A stretch of DNA of 64,000 nt from assembly GCA_016776905.1 (NCBI GenBank), contig JADHSM010000009.1:62001-126000 (forward strand), written 5' to 3'. The stretch comes from Planctomycetota bacterium (GTDB taxonomy: Bacteria > Planctomycetota > UBA8108 > UBA1146). The notes under the pieces were generated by a model. It saw only the letters and a program-made list of their open reading frames with translations, was not told the DNA's origin and ran no database searches. A program made the position numbers and the translations under genes. How positions within the stretch are numbered: the stretch's first letter is position 1; every line of letters begins with the position of its first letter. This document shows, in pieces, positions 1-10,332 of the stretch.

Positions 1-3000
1 GTATCTCCACGCTTAAAGGTAGGTCCGGTTGATCCACCACCCTCAATGAACTCTGCGTAGGCAAGAGCGAGAGCCGTTTGATCGCCACCGTATCCACCGA
101 TTTCCCAGGACTGAACGACGGTGTTTCCACCCACGTTTGCAGTACCGGCAATAGCAGTAATGTACGGAGGAATCGGAGCACCCGTGGCATCGACCAAGGC
201 ATCGTCAGAGAGCCAGAGTGAACCAGCGCCAGACAGTCCTGCATCAGCATTGGCCACCGTCAACTGGTCTGTCCAGTCGTTGTCAGCCTGATCCTGAGTG
301 TAAGGCACATCAGTATTGGCACTCATATCGAGACCTTGTCCGGAATCTGCTCCGTCCATGGCGGTGAAGGTGTCATCTCCGTCACCAGTATCGTATGTGC
401 CATCGTCCACGCCATCACGAGCGTCAAACAGGCTGGCTGCGTGAATGAATCCGAAGTGATCTCCACCTTCGAAGTAAACACCCTTACCGGCTTCTCCAAG
501 TGTTGCGAGTTCGTCACCCTCAGCGACAGAGATACGGTAATCGTTAGGTACGGTTCCTGTCAGAATCCAGACGTTGGAAACTCCTGCGTCACTGGCACAG
601 GGGTAATCAAGCCAGCTACCTCGGATCAAGCCGACGGTTCTTCCGGCACCCGAAAGAGCGGTTTCAAGAAGTGCTCCACTGTCTACCAGTCCGGGGTCTC
701 CAGCATTCAGAAGTCCCTCAACTGCGAAGATAAGGTCAGTCTGACCCGCGTAGGTCAGCACAGAGACTGCGACGCCAACGGGGTTGGGGCCGCCACCACA
801 ATCGGTCACTACCTCGTAAAGGTAGTTGCCATCAGCCGCACCCAAATCGATGTAACTGGTTTCTGTGGCGTCTATGACTGCGAGAGAAACGCCGTCACGC
901 AGGATTTCCTGAGACGCGGCGTTCGGGTTCGGTGTCCAGTTCAAGGTCACGTCTCCCGTGGTGCACTCTGAAGCTCCTGTGATGTTGGTCGCAGGAACAC
1001 AATCATTAATCGTGTACTCGAGTGCGCCTGTACCTGCTGCGTTGAAGGTACCGAGACGAATGAGGTACTCGGTTCCTGTTGTCGCTGCAAAGGTCGTCTC
1101 AGCGAGGAAAATGTTACAGGCGGGGTTATTAGTCGGGTTTGCACCTAGATTGACATCGTCACTACAGGCGATCGCGAGACTCGGATCATCGAGAAGAGCG
1201 GCGTCATATGTGTAGACGGCAAGAATGGTGTCATCACCGTTGATGGCCGTATTTGGGTTACAGGTACTGACTAATACATCACCGTCGTTGGTGGCGGTGT
1301 AGCGCAAGAAGATGTCGTTGTTGATCTGGACGACACCAGTTCCCGGGTCACAAACAGCGATATCGAGCGGCTGACCAATAGTCGTTGTGTACGGTGTGGC
1401 AATCTCCTGCTGGAAAGTACCTGAAGCAGTGATGCTTGCACCCTCTGGCCAGTTGTTGGCCGGAGCGGTTTGAAGAGTACAACCCGAAGAGTTGATCAAT
1501 GTTCCGGTTCCACCAGGTCCTGTCCAGGAGCTGATCAAAACGTCAACGTCTTGGTATTCGAACTGGGGTCCAGTTGCGAACGTCAAGTCGGTGCTCGGAA
1601 GGATGGCTTCCACATTGCCGTCGACTTCAACGATCCATGAGGTGGCACCACCGGCGTCGTCCCATGTCAGGTTCCAAGTCTGTTCACCGACAGTTTGGCT
1701 ACACTGAAGGTTGGAAACTCCACCAGCGCTGCCACAGGTTCCTGCAGCTGCGACGGAGTAGCCGACGTCCATGATGTAGCGGTTGTTGGCAAAACCAATT
1801 CCGGAGAGAGGGCTGGGGCTGTTCAGGCCGCAAGCCAATGAAACAATGTAACTGACTCCATTTTCGACAGCAGTGTCAGAAGCACCCATGAAGTATGAGT
1901 GTCCGTCAGTTTGTCCGTCGGGGGTGAAAATCTCAACTGCGAGAGTTGCACTGGGTCCGTATGCGGTCATGCACTGAAGTGTCGGATTGTTGGCGCCGAG
2001 GGCATCCGGGTCAACGACACCGGTACCGAGAACGAAGTTGAAGTTTTCAAGTCCCTGGATAGCAGGAAGCTGGAACTCTTCTTCGTAGACCATGATCATT
2101 GAGTTGTTTCCAATATCCGGAGTTTGTCCGACATTGGTTCCCGCAAGATAGGTGAAGTTCTGTGGACCACCACCGTTGACGTCAACAATCAGGCGAACTC
2201 GGACAGGCTGAGTACCTGCAGCACCTGGAGTGGAAACGTCGACAGCTGTCGTGACGCATTCGACTGTAATCTCGTCGCTGACTCCGTATCCATTGACCAA
2301 ATCAAAGGAGCGCAGGTATGAGTTGTCGGCGTGAAGTCCGGCTGCATTACAGGAAACGGTTCCAATAAGAGGAATGACCGTGGCAATCGGAGACATGGTT
2401 GCGGCAACAGTTGGAGGACATGGCTCGGCAATGTAGACGATACAGCATGTTTGAGTACTGGTGATTCCGCCAATGGTACCTGCAAGGCAGATCTCGTTGG
2501 AGCCGGGTGTCAGACCACTCACGATTCCGGTAGCTGCTCCAGCAGTGCCGTCGAGTTGTCCTGTAAGAACACCATTGAGGTAGTAATCAAGAGTGTCGTA
2601 TTGGTCTAGGTTATCCCAAGTGAGAGCGGCTTCGTCTGTCAAGGGGTCATAGGCACAGGTCAGGTTATCTGGAGCGACCGTACCCAGAGTGAATGTGACA
2701 TCCATGTCGGTCGTTCCGATAGATGCAGCATCCCAGCCACCGACTCTGACAAAGTAAGTCACGCCAGCAAAAACAGGTGCACCTACAATGTTTGAACCGA
2801 AATTGACGCATGCTACGCCCGTAGCATCTACGCCGTCACCATTACAGGCGACTTCGATCAGGGCAGCGCAACCGCCACTGGCGTCGTAAAGATAAATATC
2901 AGTGTCGAGAAGACCTGCATTAACGCAGGTACTGACATCCAAAAGACCAGTACTTGGTGCAGTCCAACTGTACCAAACATCAGCATCGGTGGTTCCCATG

Positions 3001-3200
3001 GCTGAGCCTGGGCATGCAGCGCCTCCACTCAATGGTTCGGCACTGTTTGTGGCTGCCGTATTGTCGATGCCAACAGTGACCGTTCCCGGAGCTCCGAGAT
3101 TGATGGATTGTGCGTTTGCGCATTCGTCAGCTCCCTGAGCATGAACAACGCCTCCAGTAAGTAGCACGCAAAGTGCTGCAAGAATTGGTAGGTGCCTCAT
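1..3200 (-). CDS. Large secreted multi-domain protein, C-terminus cut by window edge
   Basis: The frame is open from ATG at 3200 to base 1, at least 1066 residues, with no stop. The start has an AGGAAGGG ribosome site 9 bases upstream and an N-terminal signal peptide ending near AHAQG. Modules in order: a PPC-like beta-sandwich (about 25-165), an FN3-like segment, a 'SYLRSF' module (about 285-482), another FN3-like stretch, a second PPC-like domain (about 570-730), an FN3-like domain (733-805) and a Rossmann-like 'EGGDH' module (818-1055). The final readable residues, FKRGD, match the first residues of the dockerin-like repeats in the two neighbouring proteins, so the missing C-terminus is probably a dockerin pair plus Cys tail. 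It is exported and probably surface-attached. Its ligand is unknown and no catalytic site was recognised. Confidence 0.9.
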   Translation of the reverse strand, partial: MRHLPILAALCVLLTGGVVHAQGADECANAQSINLGAPGTVTVGIDNTAATNSAEPLSGGAACPGSAMGTTDADVWYSWTAPSTGLLDVSTCVNAGLLDTDIYLYDASGGCAALIEVACNGDGVDATGVACVNFGSNIVGAPVFAGVTYFVRVGGWDAASIGTTDMDVTFTLGTVAPDNLTCAYDPLTDEAALTWDNLDQYDTLDYYLNGVLTGQLDGTAGAATGIVSGLTPGSNEICLAGTIGGITSTQTCCIVYIAEPCPPTVAATMSPIATVIPLIGTVSCNAAGLHADNSYLRSFDLVNGYGVSDEITVECVTTAVDVSTPGAAGTQPVRVRLIVDVNGGGPQNFTYLAGTNVGQTPDIGNNSMIMVYEEEFQLPAIQGLENFNFVLGTGVVDPDALGANNPTLQCMTAYGPSATLAVEIFTPDGQTDGHSYFMGASDTAVENGVSYIVSLACGLNSPSPLSGIGFANNRYIMDVGYSVAAAGTCGSAGGVSNLQCSQTVGEQTWNLTWDDAGGATSWIVEVDGNVEAILPSTDLTFATGPQFEYQDVDVLISSWTGPGGTGTLINSSGCTLQTAPANNWPEGASITASGTFQQEIATPYTTTIGQPLDIAVCDPGTGVVQINNDIFLRYTATNDGDVLVSTCNPNTAINGDDTILAVYTYDAALLDDPSLAIACSDDVNLGANPTNNPACNIFLAETTFAATTGTEYLIRLGTFNAAGTGALEYTINDCVPATNITGASECTTGDVTLNWTPNPNAASQEILRDGVSLAVIDATETSYIDLGAADGNYLYEVVTDCGGGPNPVGVAVSVLTYAGQTDLIFAVEGLLNAGDPGLVDSGALLETALSGAGRTVGLIRGSWLDYPCASDAGVSNVWILTGTVPNDYRISVAEGDELATLGEAGKGVYFEGGDHFGFIHAASLFDARDGVDDGTYDTGDGDDTFTAMDGADSGQGLDMSANTDVPYTQDQADNDWTDQLTVANADAGLSGAGSLWLSDDALVDATGAPIPPYITAIAGTANVGGNTVVQSWEIGGYGGDQTALALAYAEFIEGGGSTGPTFKRGD

Positions 3201-3531
3201 ATTAGAAAACCCTTCCTGGTTTAATGGTCAATCCACGTCGGATTCACCGGTTAATATGTTTATTACTTCTAAATCGCCATCCGTGGATGGATAGGTTTTC
3301 ACAGCATCTATAAGAGATGTTGGGAACTTAATTTTAATTTATTGCAAAGAGTATAAGTCTTTTCGTATGAAGCGGCATTGTCCTCTTCGATACGAAACTC
3401 GTCATCGCAGAGGCCGCCAACTAACCTCAAATAAGTGAAAAAATACTCTTTAGCCCAATAACCCAAATTTACCTGTCCCACGTCCGGGGTCAAGCACCTG
3501 ATTAACCTGTCAGGACTCCAAAAAGGTCTTA
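3201..3531. other. Intergenic, AT-rich, no convincing gene
   Basis: 331 bases between two minus-strand secreted-protein genes. It must hold the promoter of the 3200 gene, but no clear -35/-10 pair was found. A small inverted repeat (CCATCC-GT-GGATGG, near 3280) is the only structure seen. A short reading frame overlapping the end of the upstream gene has no ribosome site and low-complexity content, and was not accepted. Confidence 0.5.
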
Positions 3532-5583
3532 TCAGGGACAATTTGGATGAATTTGACAATCTAGAAGCGTTGGAGAAGTGGGATCAGGGCCACAAAAGGT
3601 TGTCGGATCTGGAATCGCAGGTGACCCAGGAATGAAAAGGTAGCTGAGAATGAAGATGGCATCCGCCAAATTCACGCCTTCGTCGTCATTTCCATCCGCG
3701 GCATCCCGACAGTTCAAGGGTTCTGCACCTGGAGTGAATAGGGCTTCCAATAACAAAACAGCATCGACCAAATTGATGGAGTTATCTGAATTGATGTCGC
3801 CTCGAGTGAAGTTTGAATCTGGAAGTGATCCTCTGAATTGCATCACGATGTGACGATTGATGTAGCCCAAGTTAGAGAGAGGGGTGGGTGCGTCGATGGA
3901 GCATCCCGGTGCTGAAAGCCATGTTTCCTGAGATTCACCATTTGCATTTGAACCCAGAATAAAAACATGTCCATCGAGACTCCCGTCGGGAAGAAAAATT
4001 TCTACAACGACGTCGAGGTCACACGGAATTGTTAGGGGAGCATCCAACGTGACGCATAAATGATTCATAGAGAGAGCTGGAGCTAGGAATACTTGTTCAT
4101 GGAGGAGAACCAAAGTGGATACTGGACCCACGTCGCCTCCGTCGGGGTCCTGATAGATCTTGAGGACGAGGGGTTGGGTTTGCAGTCCCGGCGCTGGGTC
4201 AGATTGCTCAATGCCCAATCGAATAGATTCCAGAATCAAACCGTCAGAGAGTGAAAATGGAGAGAGGCATGGAGAAAACGATCTCCAATAGGACTGTTCC
4301 AAATGTCCATTCAAGTCTCCACAAAATGGAGTTCCCAAAGCCAACTCTTCGGTATTGGTGACGTGGGCGACTTCCATAACAGAGGGATTACATCCTGGAA
4401 GAACCAAGTCACAGTGGGTGGGGGGTGTCCAACTATTGCCGTTGAAACCCTGGATTTGAATCCGTAGGACGTCTGGGAGTGTCGGTGACAAACCCGTCCA
4501 GTTCCCCTGACCCGCTGGAACGGTCTCTATTAGGATTCCATCGAGACGGATCTCCATATTCTCAATTTGAGAAGATCTGTTCCATGTCACGAGGAGGACA
4601 CCATCGCTGTCAGCACTGCATTCAAACCCTTGGATGGGGTCGATGAGAGATGGGCATCCGTCGTGTCCCTCTACGACTGATATAGTGTTGCTAGAATTAT
4701 CGACGACCCAATATGTGAAGATCCCAAACGGATCCGCCATTGGATCGACTGCGGGGCGAGAGCTTTCAATTCCATTGATGAAGAAACCGTTCTCACTGAT
4801 GTCCACGGGGCCTAAGGGGATTGAACTTTGTGTCGAGGTACTTGAAATCGTCGTTACTCTCCCTGAGAAGTCATGCCCATGAGGTATGTCGAGACGTTGA
4901 CAGTCGGCTCTGAAGGCAAGGCCATTTCCCATTCCACCGCCATCTGGGTGGTCAACAGATTCGCCTAAATATGTACCGTCACTGATGGAGAGAAGGTCAT
5001 ATTGATCCGCGGTGATGTCGTTAGCCCATATGCCTTGGTTCCCATCCCAGCATAGTCCTCCAATAAATCCACCACCTTGAATGGCTGCCTCTCCGAGAAG
5101 AATCGCAGAACTTCCGTCCGGATTGGATCTCCAGAGTTCATTGGGACCGGGTGGATTGATCACTCCCCAATACAAATATGTCCCGTCTGTCGTGACTCCT
5201 GTTACAGAAATTCCAGACGGGGGATTTGGAATGGACCCGAGTGGTGCTAAATCCAGCGCATTGTAGACCCAGCTTTCAGAGCTGAAGAGTTCAGCCACCA
5301 CGAGGATCGGAAGTCCCCAAGGGTTATTTCCAGGCATGTAACAGATGCCGTAGGCACTGCTCCCGGAGAGGGAGAAAGGGCCCGCGACGAGATCCGAAGG
5401 AGACAGAGGACCCGTTCCGGATGAGGTGTTAGCGGAGCGAGGCGGAGTTTCTTCGAGGAGTCCTGTGGGGATCACCTGAGATTGACAACGAGAACTGATC
5501 AATAAGGCCACGGAAATGATCAGTAGGTTTATCGACCGATGGAGAATTTGAGACGTTATTAAACTCGACGAGTTTGAAAGCAT
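3532..5583 (-). CDS. Secreted protein with beta-propeller-like region, SYLRSF-type module and C-terminal dockerin-like pair
   Basis: 683 residues. Residues 15-36 form a signal peptide. Residues about 60-310 contain repeated short strands with Gly-Thr-Tyr-Leu turns, like a beta-propeller. About 315-400 is FN3-like. About 420-590 is the module also found in the adjacent gene, recognised by SYWRSF (431-436), VVEIFLPDG (526-534) and DGHVFILGSN (537-546). Residues 593-655 carry two dockerin-like calcium repeats (RGDINSD and DGNDDEG loops, each followed by an ADAIF-type helix). The last 20 residues are a Cys-containing tail, FCGPDPT followed by LDC and CP. The tail type matches the 9516 gene. The protein is probably extracellular or envelope-attached. 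A substrate or partner cohesin cannot be named from this window. No strong Shine-Dalgarno precedes the ATG. Confidence 0.88.
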   Translation of the reverse strand: MLSNSSSLITSQILHRSINLLIISVALLISSRCQSQVIPTGLLEETPPRSANTSSGTGPLSPSDLVAGPFSLSGSSAYGICYMPGNNPWGLPILVVAELFSSESWVYNALDLAPLGSIPNPPSGISVTGVTTDGTYLYWGVINPPGPNELWRSNPDGSSAILLGEAAIQGGGFIGGLCWDGNQGIWANDITADQYDLLSISDGTYLGESVDHPDGGGMGNGLAFRADCQRLDIPHGHDFSGRVTTISSTSTQSSIPLGPVDISENGFFINGIESSRPAVDPMADPFGIFTYWVVDNSSNTISVVEGHDGCPSLIDPIQGFECSADSDGVLLVTWNRSSQIENMEIRLDGILIETVPAGQGNWTGLSPTLPDVLRIQIQGFNGNSWTPPTHCDLVLPGCNPSVMEVAHVTNTEELALGTPFCGDLNGHLEQSYWRSFSPCLSPFSLSDGLILESIRLGIEQSDPAPGLQTQPLVLKIYQDPDGGDVGPVSTLVLLHEQVFLAPALSMNHLCVTLDAPLTIPCDLDVVVEIFLPDGSLDGHVFILGSNANGESQETWLSAPGCSIDAPTPLSNLGYINRHIVMQFRGSLPDSNFTRGDINSDNSINLVDAVLLLEALFTPGAEPLNCRDAADGNDDEGVNLADAIFILSYLFIPGSPAIPDPTTFCGPDPTSPTLLDCQIHPNCP

Positions 5584-5842
5584 GATAATCCCAAGCCTGA
5601 GTTCTCAAAGTTGATAATGTTTCGAAGGCGAAGCATGGGGGCATAAAGAGCTACTTCGACCTGAGGTGAATAACTATACAAATAGAACATATATAATACG
5701 AAGTATACATGCGAGGCCTATGTGACTTGCATGACAGTTGAGTCATGAAAGAGAGGTAAGTCAGATGTGTCGTGTTTCTGGGAACTTAAAACTTCAGGCT
5801 TTTGGGCAGTTCAGTGTGGTTGAGAAATGGGTCCACATAGGC

Positions 5843-5879
5843 AAAAAAAAAGGGATCTCTCCATTTGGAGAGATCCCTT
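5843..5879 (-). terminator. Intrinsic terminator of the 9516 secreted-protein gene
   Basis: A perfect 13-bp stem (5850-5862 with 5867-5879) closes a four-base loop. On the minus strand it is followed by eight T residues (A run at 5843-5850 on plus). It lies 47 bases past the stop of the minus-strand gene at 5926, so it terminates that transcript and separates it from the next paralogue. Confidence 0.92.
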
Positions 5880-5925
5880 CAAAGTGACTCTGAAAGCAGA
5901 GTCGCTTAAACCCTAATGCCTGTGA

Positions 5926-8900
5926 TTACGGGCATGGTGGGAATGACACACAGTCGAGTGCGTCGGTGTCAGTGGCATCTAGACCACAGGTCCCTGGTGC
6001 GGGAGCACTCGGAGGAGGGCCACCACTGAACAAGGCTGCCAGTGAGAAGATCGCGTCCGCAATGTTGACTCCGCCATCGTCATTGGAGTCACAGGCGTCG
6101 AGACAAGTTCCCGACGGTCCTCCACTGAAGAGTGCAGCCAACACAAAGATGGCGTCAGCAATGTTGAATCCGCCGTCGGCATTACAGTCACCACGGCCGA
6201 AGTTTGGACCGACAGGGCCGCCGCCGCCGCCCAATGCAGCGACCATGCGTGCAGCGAGATCGGTCTGATCTCCACCGAAGCCACCAAATTCCCAAGACTG
6301 GACAAGGGCAACTCCAATGGGGCTACCTCCCAAGTCTTGGTTCAGGCTGAGAGCACCGGTGGTGTATGTTCCAGCGACCTCTTGCCAGATCGCGCCAACA
6401 TCGGGTCCACCAAACTCGGGGCCAACGGTCAACTGGTCAGTCCAGTCATTACCCGCCTGATCCTGAGTGTAAGGCACTCCGATGAGATCACTCCAGTCGG
6501 TTCCGATCAGGGTATCTAAACCGTTCATGGCGAGGAAAGTGTCATCACCATCTGCAGCACCAATGACGCCGTCGTAGTTATCAAAGTTACCAGCAGCCAC
6601 TGCGAATCCCCAGTGGTCTCCACCTTCGAGGTAGACGCCGATTCCAGCTTCAATCCAGGAACCCAATGCATCACTGTCGGCACTCGTCAAGCGGCCGTCG
6701 GAACCGAAGGTACCCGTCATGACCCAGACTCTTTCGTATGAACCGATGACGCTACCGAGAACGGTTGCAGGTGCATCCGGAACAGTCAGGAATGCGATGC
6801 CATTGGCAGTGAGAGCCGCTTCGAGAGCACCAGCACTATCAACCAGTCCAAGTCCAGGATCAGTATTGATGATCAGGTCTGTTTCTCCACCTGAGGAGCA
6901 TGCCACAGAGACATTCGTCTGCTGGGTATCGCCACCACCAGAGTTACAGATTCCTGAAACCTCATAGTTGTATGTGCCATTGGCCAGTCCAGAACTGTCA
7001 ACGTAGCTGACGGTGCCAGCGGGAAGACCGGTGGCAAGAACCACTCCGTCTCTGGAAACGTCGAAAGTGTCGTATCCAGCAGGATCCCAAGTTAACGTGA
7101 CATCGTTAGTTGAGCAGTCGTTCGCTCCGGCAAAACCGGTGATCAGATCTGCACAGGTGACACTGATATTCAGTGTGCCCAATCCTGCAGTTCCTGCACC
7201 AAATCCGCCGATACGGATCAAGTAACTCTCACCTGAAAGAACTTGGAAACCACCAGCGGAGTAGAAACCTTGGCAGCCCACGAGGCCCACGCCATCTCCG
7301 TTACAATCAACGTCGATGAGTGCGTCGCAAGATCCGGTGTAGACGTTTACGTCAGTATCGAATGAAGCCGCATCGCATGTATCCCAAAAGAGGGAACCGT
7401 CTGCGGTTGCAGTGTATGAGAACCAACCATCGGTGCTCATCGCTCCGAAGCCACCTCCGCAGTTGTTGAAGTTGTTACCACTATCAGACAACAGAGTTGT
7501 GTCGAAAGCATTCGCTCCGTCAGTGACTGGGAGTGCAGAACAGCATTCATCGGCGTCCAGAGGTACGGGGCAGGCTGCAGTACATGCACAGGTGTTGTCT
7601 GCACAGTCAACCAGTCCGTCACCGTCATTGTCTAAGCCGTCGTCACAAATCTCGGTACAACCTGGATCAGAGGCACAATCGTCATCGAGGCAGTCGATCA
7701 GGCCATCGACATCATTGTCGATACCATCGGAACAGTTTAGAGCTTCAGAACAGTTGGGCTCAGCGAAACAGTCGGGGTCTGCGCAGTCGGTCAATCCGTC
7801 GACATCGTCGTCGAGACCGTTGAGGCAGTCCTCAACACCTGGAACCGCTGCATTCAGAGTCAGAAGTCCAGTACCAGAAGCACCAGCAGCCCATGAACCG
7901 ACGCGGACTTTGTATTCAACTCCTGCGAAGACCGGAACAAAGGTGATGTAACTGTAATAACCTTGACAGCCTACAAGCCCTACTCCGTCACCGTCACAAG
8001 CCAGTTCTGTCAGAAGGGCACAATCTGCGCCTTCGTAAAGAGCAAGATCAGTATCCCAACCGAGTGGGTCACAGGTGTGAAGTTCAACACTCATGTCCAC
8101 ATCGGGAGTAAAGGAGTACCAGATATCGTTGTCCATCTGTCCCAACACGTTACAGGGAACAGTTGGAAGCGGGTCGAGTCCTGTGGAAGCGGCAGTACTG
8201 TCCATCGCTGCCGTGTAGATACCCGGACCGGCGATGAAGATTTCTGTCGAAGTGATGCACTCGTCGTTGCTCGCGGCAGGACAAGTAGGGGTTCCGAGAC
8301 AGTCGGTCAAGTCGAGACAGTCGATCAGTCCATCGCCGTCGTTATCAAGACCGTCATCACAGACTTCAGCTCCGCATGTTGGGAAGCCGACACAGTCTGT
8401 ATCCGCACAGTCGATGGCGCCGTCGAAGTCGTTATCAAGTCCGTCGTCGCAGATTTCGGGAGCAGCGATCGAAATATCGAGATCACTTGTTCCCACTGCA
8501 CCGTTCCAGCCACCGACTTGGACGTAGTAGGTGTCTCCAGCAAAGACCGGAATATTCACGATAGAACTGAAGGCGGGATTTACACAGCCGTCGTCATCGC
8601 TGCCGAGGAATGGAGATCCAGCAATCGGACAACCTGAAGCACCGTCGTAAACGATGATGACAGAGTCATCCAAGGTGCCCAAAGTCTCACACGTCTGGAT
8701 GATAGCATTGCCGGTTTCGCTTGCGGTGTAGAGATACCAAACGTCAGTACCCATGTTCGCGTCAGCGTCGATGGGGCCGTCTAATGTCGAAATAGTATTA
8801 TCTACGGGGAAAATACCTTCTCCAACGGGTGTGGCATTGACACAGTCGTCATTTGTTGCTGAAGGACAGGCGGGAGTACCTATGCAGTCGAGGTCTGCAC

Positions 8901-9516
8901 AATCGACAGCTGCATCGCCATCGTTGTCGATTCCGTCGTCGCAAATTTCGGTACCGCAGACAGGGTCGCCACCACAGTCGATGTCTGCACAGTCGATGGC
9001 TCCGTCGGCGTCGTTATCGATGCCGTCATCGCAAATCTCTGCACCTAGGAGTGAAACATTGAGATCACTCGTTCCTACTGCACCATTCCAGCCACCGACC
9101 TGAACGTAGTAGGTCTCACCTGAAATGACAGGCAGCTGTACTGTGGAGCTAAAGTTGGGAGCGACGCAACCGTCGTCATCGCTGACGAGGCAGGCTGCAC
9201 CTGCAGTCGGGCAACCCAGCGCACCGTCGTAAACGATAAGGACGGTGTCGTCCATCGTTCCAAGAGTGTTACAGGTCTCGATAAGAGCATTTCCTGTATC
9301 GGTGGCGGTGTAGAGGAACCAGACATCTGTGCCCATGTTGGCGTCACAGTCTGTTGGGCCTTCTACGACCGATCCAGTATTGTCGAGAGGGAACGAGCCT
9401 TCACCGATGGCCTGTGCAGTTGCACATTCATCATTTGCGGGTTGGGCTTCAATGGAGGTGAAAGGAACGAGCGCTGCTAAGCAGGCTATAAGTCCTAACA
9501 ACATTGCATTTTTCAT
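5926..9516 (-). CDS. Giant secreted protein: PPC-like domains alternating with MopE-type Cys/Asp repeats, C-terminal dockerin-like pair
   Basis: 1196 residues, signal peptide 1-24, start supported by AAAGGGAG upstream. Four PPC-like beta-sandwiches (about 27-156, 221-351, 416-557, 653-787) each begin NDEC/NDDC/ADEC and carry a DxDLALY- or DTVLIVYDG-like strand. Between them lie seven Cys/Asp-rich repeats of the form EICDDGxDNDxDGxxDCxDxDC (158-187, 189-217, 353-381, 383-412, 561-589, 593-620, 621-649), resembling the MopE metal-binding motif. Next come an FN3-like domain (789-873), the 'EGGDH' module (878-1095, motif [12 protein letters not shown] at 960-971), two dockerin-like calcium loops (1108-1165) and a Cys tail ending PPCP. 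The repeats suggest calcium or copper binding; that is family inference. The role is unknown, plausibly a surface adhesin or scaffold. Confidence 0.9.
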   Translation of the reverse strand: MKNAMLLGLIACLAALVPFTSIEAQPANDECATAQAIGEGSFPLDNTGSVVEGPTDCDANMGTDVWFLYTATDTGNALIETCNTLGTMDDTVLIVYDGALGCPTAGAACLVSDDDGCVAPNFSSTVQLPVISGETYYVQVGGWNGAVGTSDLNVSLLGAEICDDGIDNDADGAIDCADIDCGGDPVCGTEICDDGIDNDGDAAVDCADLDCIGTPACPSATNDDCVNATPVGEGIFPVDNTISTLDGPIDADANMGTDVWYLYTASETGNAIIQTCETLGTLDDSVIIVYDGASGCPIAGSPFLGSDDDGCVNPAFSSIVNIPVFAGDTYYVQVGGWNGAVGTSDLDISIAAPEICDDGLDNDFDGAIDCADTDCVGFPTCGAEVCDDGLDNDGDGLIDCLDLTDCLGTPTCPAASNDECITSTEIFIAGPGIYTAAMDSTAASTGLDPLPTVPCNVLGQMDNDIWYSFTPDVDMSVELHTCDPLGWDTDLALYEGADCALLTELACDGDGVGLVGCQGYYSYITFVPVFAGVEYKVRVGSWAAGASGTGLLTLNAAVPGVEDCLNGLDDDVDGLTDCADPDCFAEPNCSEALNCSDGIDNDVDGLIDCLDDDCASDPGCTEICDDGLDNDGDGLVDCADNTCACTAACPVPLDADECCSALPVTDGANAFDTTLLSDSGNNFNNCGGGFGAMSTDGWFSYTATADGSLFWDTCDAASFDTDVNVYTGSCDALIDVDCNGDGVGLVGCQGFYSAGGFQVLSGESYLIRIGGFGAGTAGLGTLNISVTCADLITGFAGANDCSTNDVTLTWDPAGYDTFDVSRDGVVLATGLPAGTVSYVDSSGLANGTYNYEVSGICNSGGGDTQQTNVSVACSSGGETDLIINTDPGLGLVDSAGALEAALTANGIAFLTVPDAPATVLGSVIGSYERVWVMTGTFGSDGRLTSADSDALGSWIEAGIGVYLEGGDHWGFAVAAGNFDNYDGVIGAADGDDTFLAMNGLDTLIGTDWSDLIGVPYTQDQAGNDWTDQLTVGPEFGGPDVGAIWQEVAGTYTTGALSLNQDLGGSPIGVALVQSWEFGGFGGDQTDLAARMVAALGGGGGPVGPNFGRGDCNADGGFNIADAIFVLAALFSGGPSGTCLDACDSNDDGGVNIADAIFSLAALFSGGPPPSAPAPGTCGLDATDTDALDCVSFPPCP

Positions 9517-10332
9517 AAGTCAAACTCCCTTTCGACTGGAGTTGCTGGTCGATCAAAGTTTCAAATTAAACTTGGGTTTATAACCAAGCGTTCTTCTCGT
9601 ATTTCTCATGGCCCAGGGCCGGTTAAATCCAAAAAAAAGATCTCTTCAATTTTTAAGTTGTCTCAGTCATCAATTTGTCCAAGAGCAATCTGACACGTTT
9701 AAGCCCGTTTAATGAGTCAGGGACGCCACAAAAATACATGGGCACCCTTCTCGAATCCACGACCGATAAAACAGAGGTTGGATTCATGTCTATCTTCTCA
9801 AAACGTACTTTGGAACATGTCCAGAGCCTCGTCTATTGTAACCATGAGATTCTGGTCGCAAGAGTAGGGAGTTATAAAAAAATGTCTTACCTATCCATCT
9901 AGGATAGTTACCTGCAGTTTATAGGAGCTGGAGGCCCTCGGGAAAAGGGCTAAAAAAGGCTTAAATAAGCCGAAGCATTAAAAAAACAGGCCCAAGGCTT
10001 GAGAAGTTCAATATTTTTTTCAGATCCTCATGAAGGACTTAGAGTGCGGTAATTAGTTCCGATGTGGGCCTCTGAGAGAGAATTTGTAGGGATGCCATGA
10101 GCGAGATCAGCCGGTTCGACTCGATTTCCTCCGCCAGGCTGTTTATTTTGAACCCGGCAGCACTGTTTTCTTTGAACATTACAGTGCTGACTTACATTGA
10201 CGAATAAAGAGGGACTCGGCGAAGGGTTGAAGCCCGTTGAGTGTTCTGGCCTCTACTTCCTGCTTTTTTGCCGCGTTTCATTTGGCGTAGGCTGATTCAG
10301 ATCAAATTGAATATTGAAGGTGAGCGAGAGAC
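9517..10332. other. Long divergent intergenic region, no supported gene
   Basis: 816 bases between two divergently transcribed genes, noticeably richer in A/T runs than the flanking genes. It should hold both promoters. A small palindrome (GGCTTA-AA-TAAGCC, about 9958-9971) and several A-runs are visible. A 75-codon frame at 9675-9902 has no ribosome site and no recognisable domain. A short regulatory RNA cannot be excluded. Confidence 0.5.

Noticed and set aside
5926-9516. Repeated Cys/Asp segments considered as a mobile or phase-variable DNA repeat
   Set aside because: The repeats are diverged at DNA level and keep the protein pattern, as expected for an old multi-domain protein.
9675-9902. 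75-codon frame in the divergent intergenic region
   Set aside because: No ribosome site, no domain, and ordinary low-information composition.
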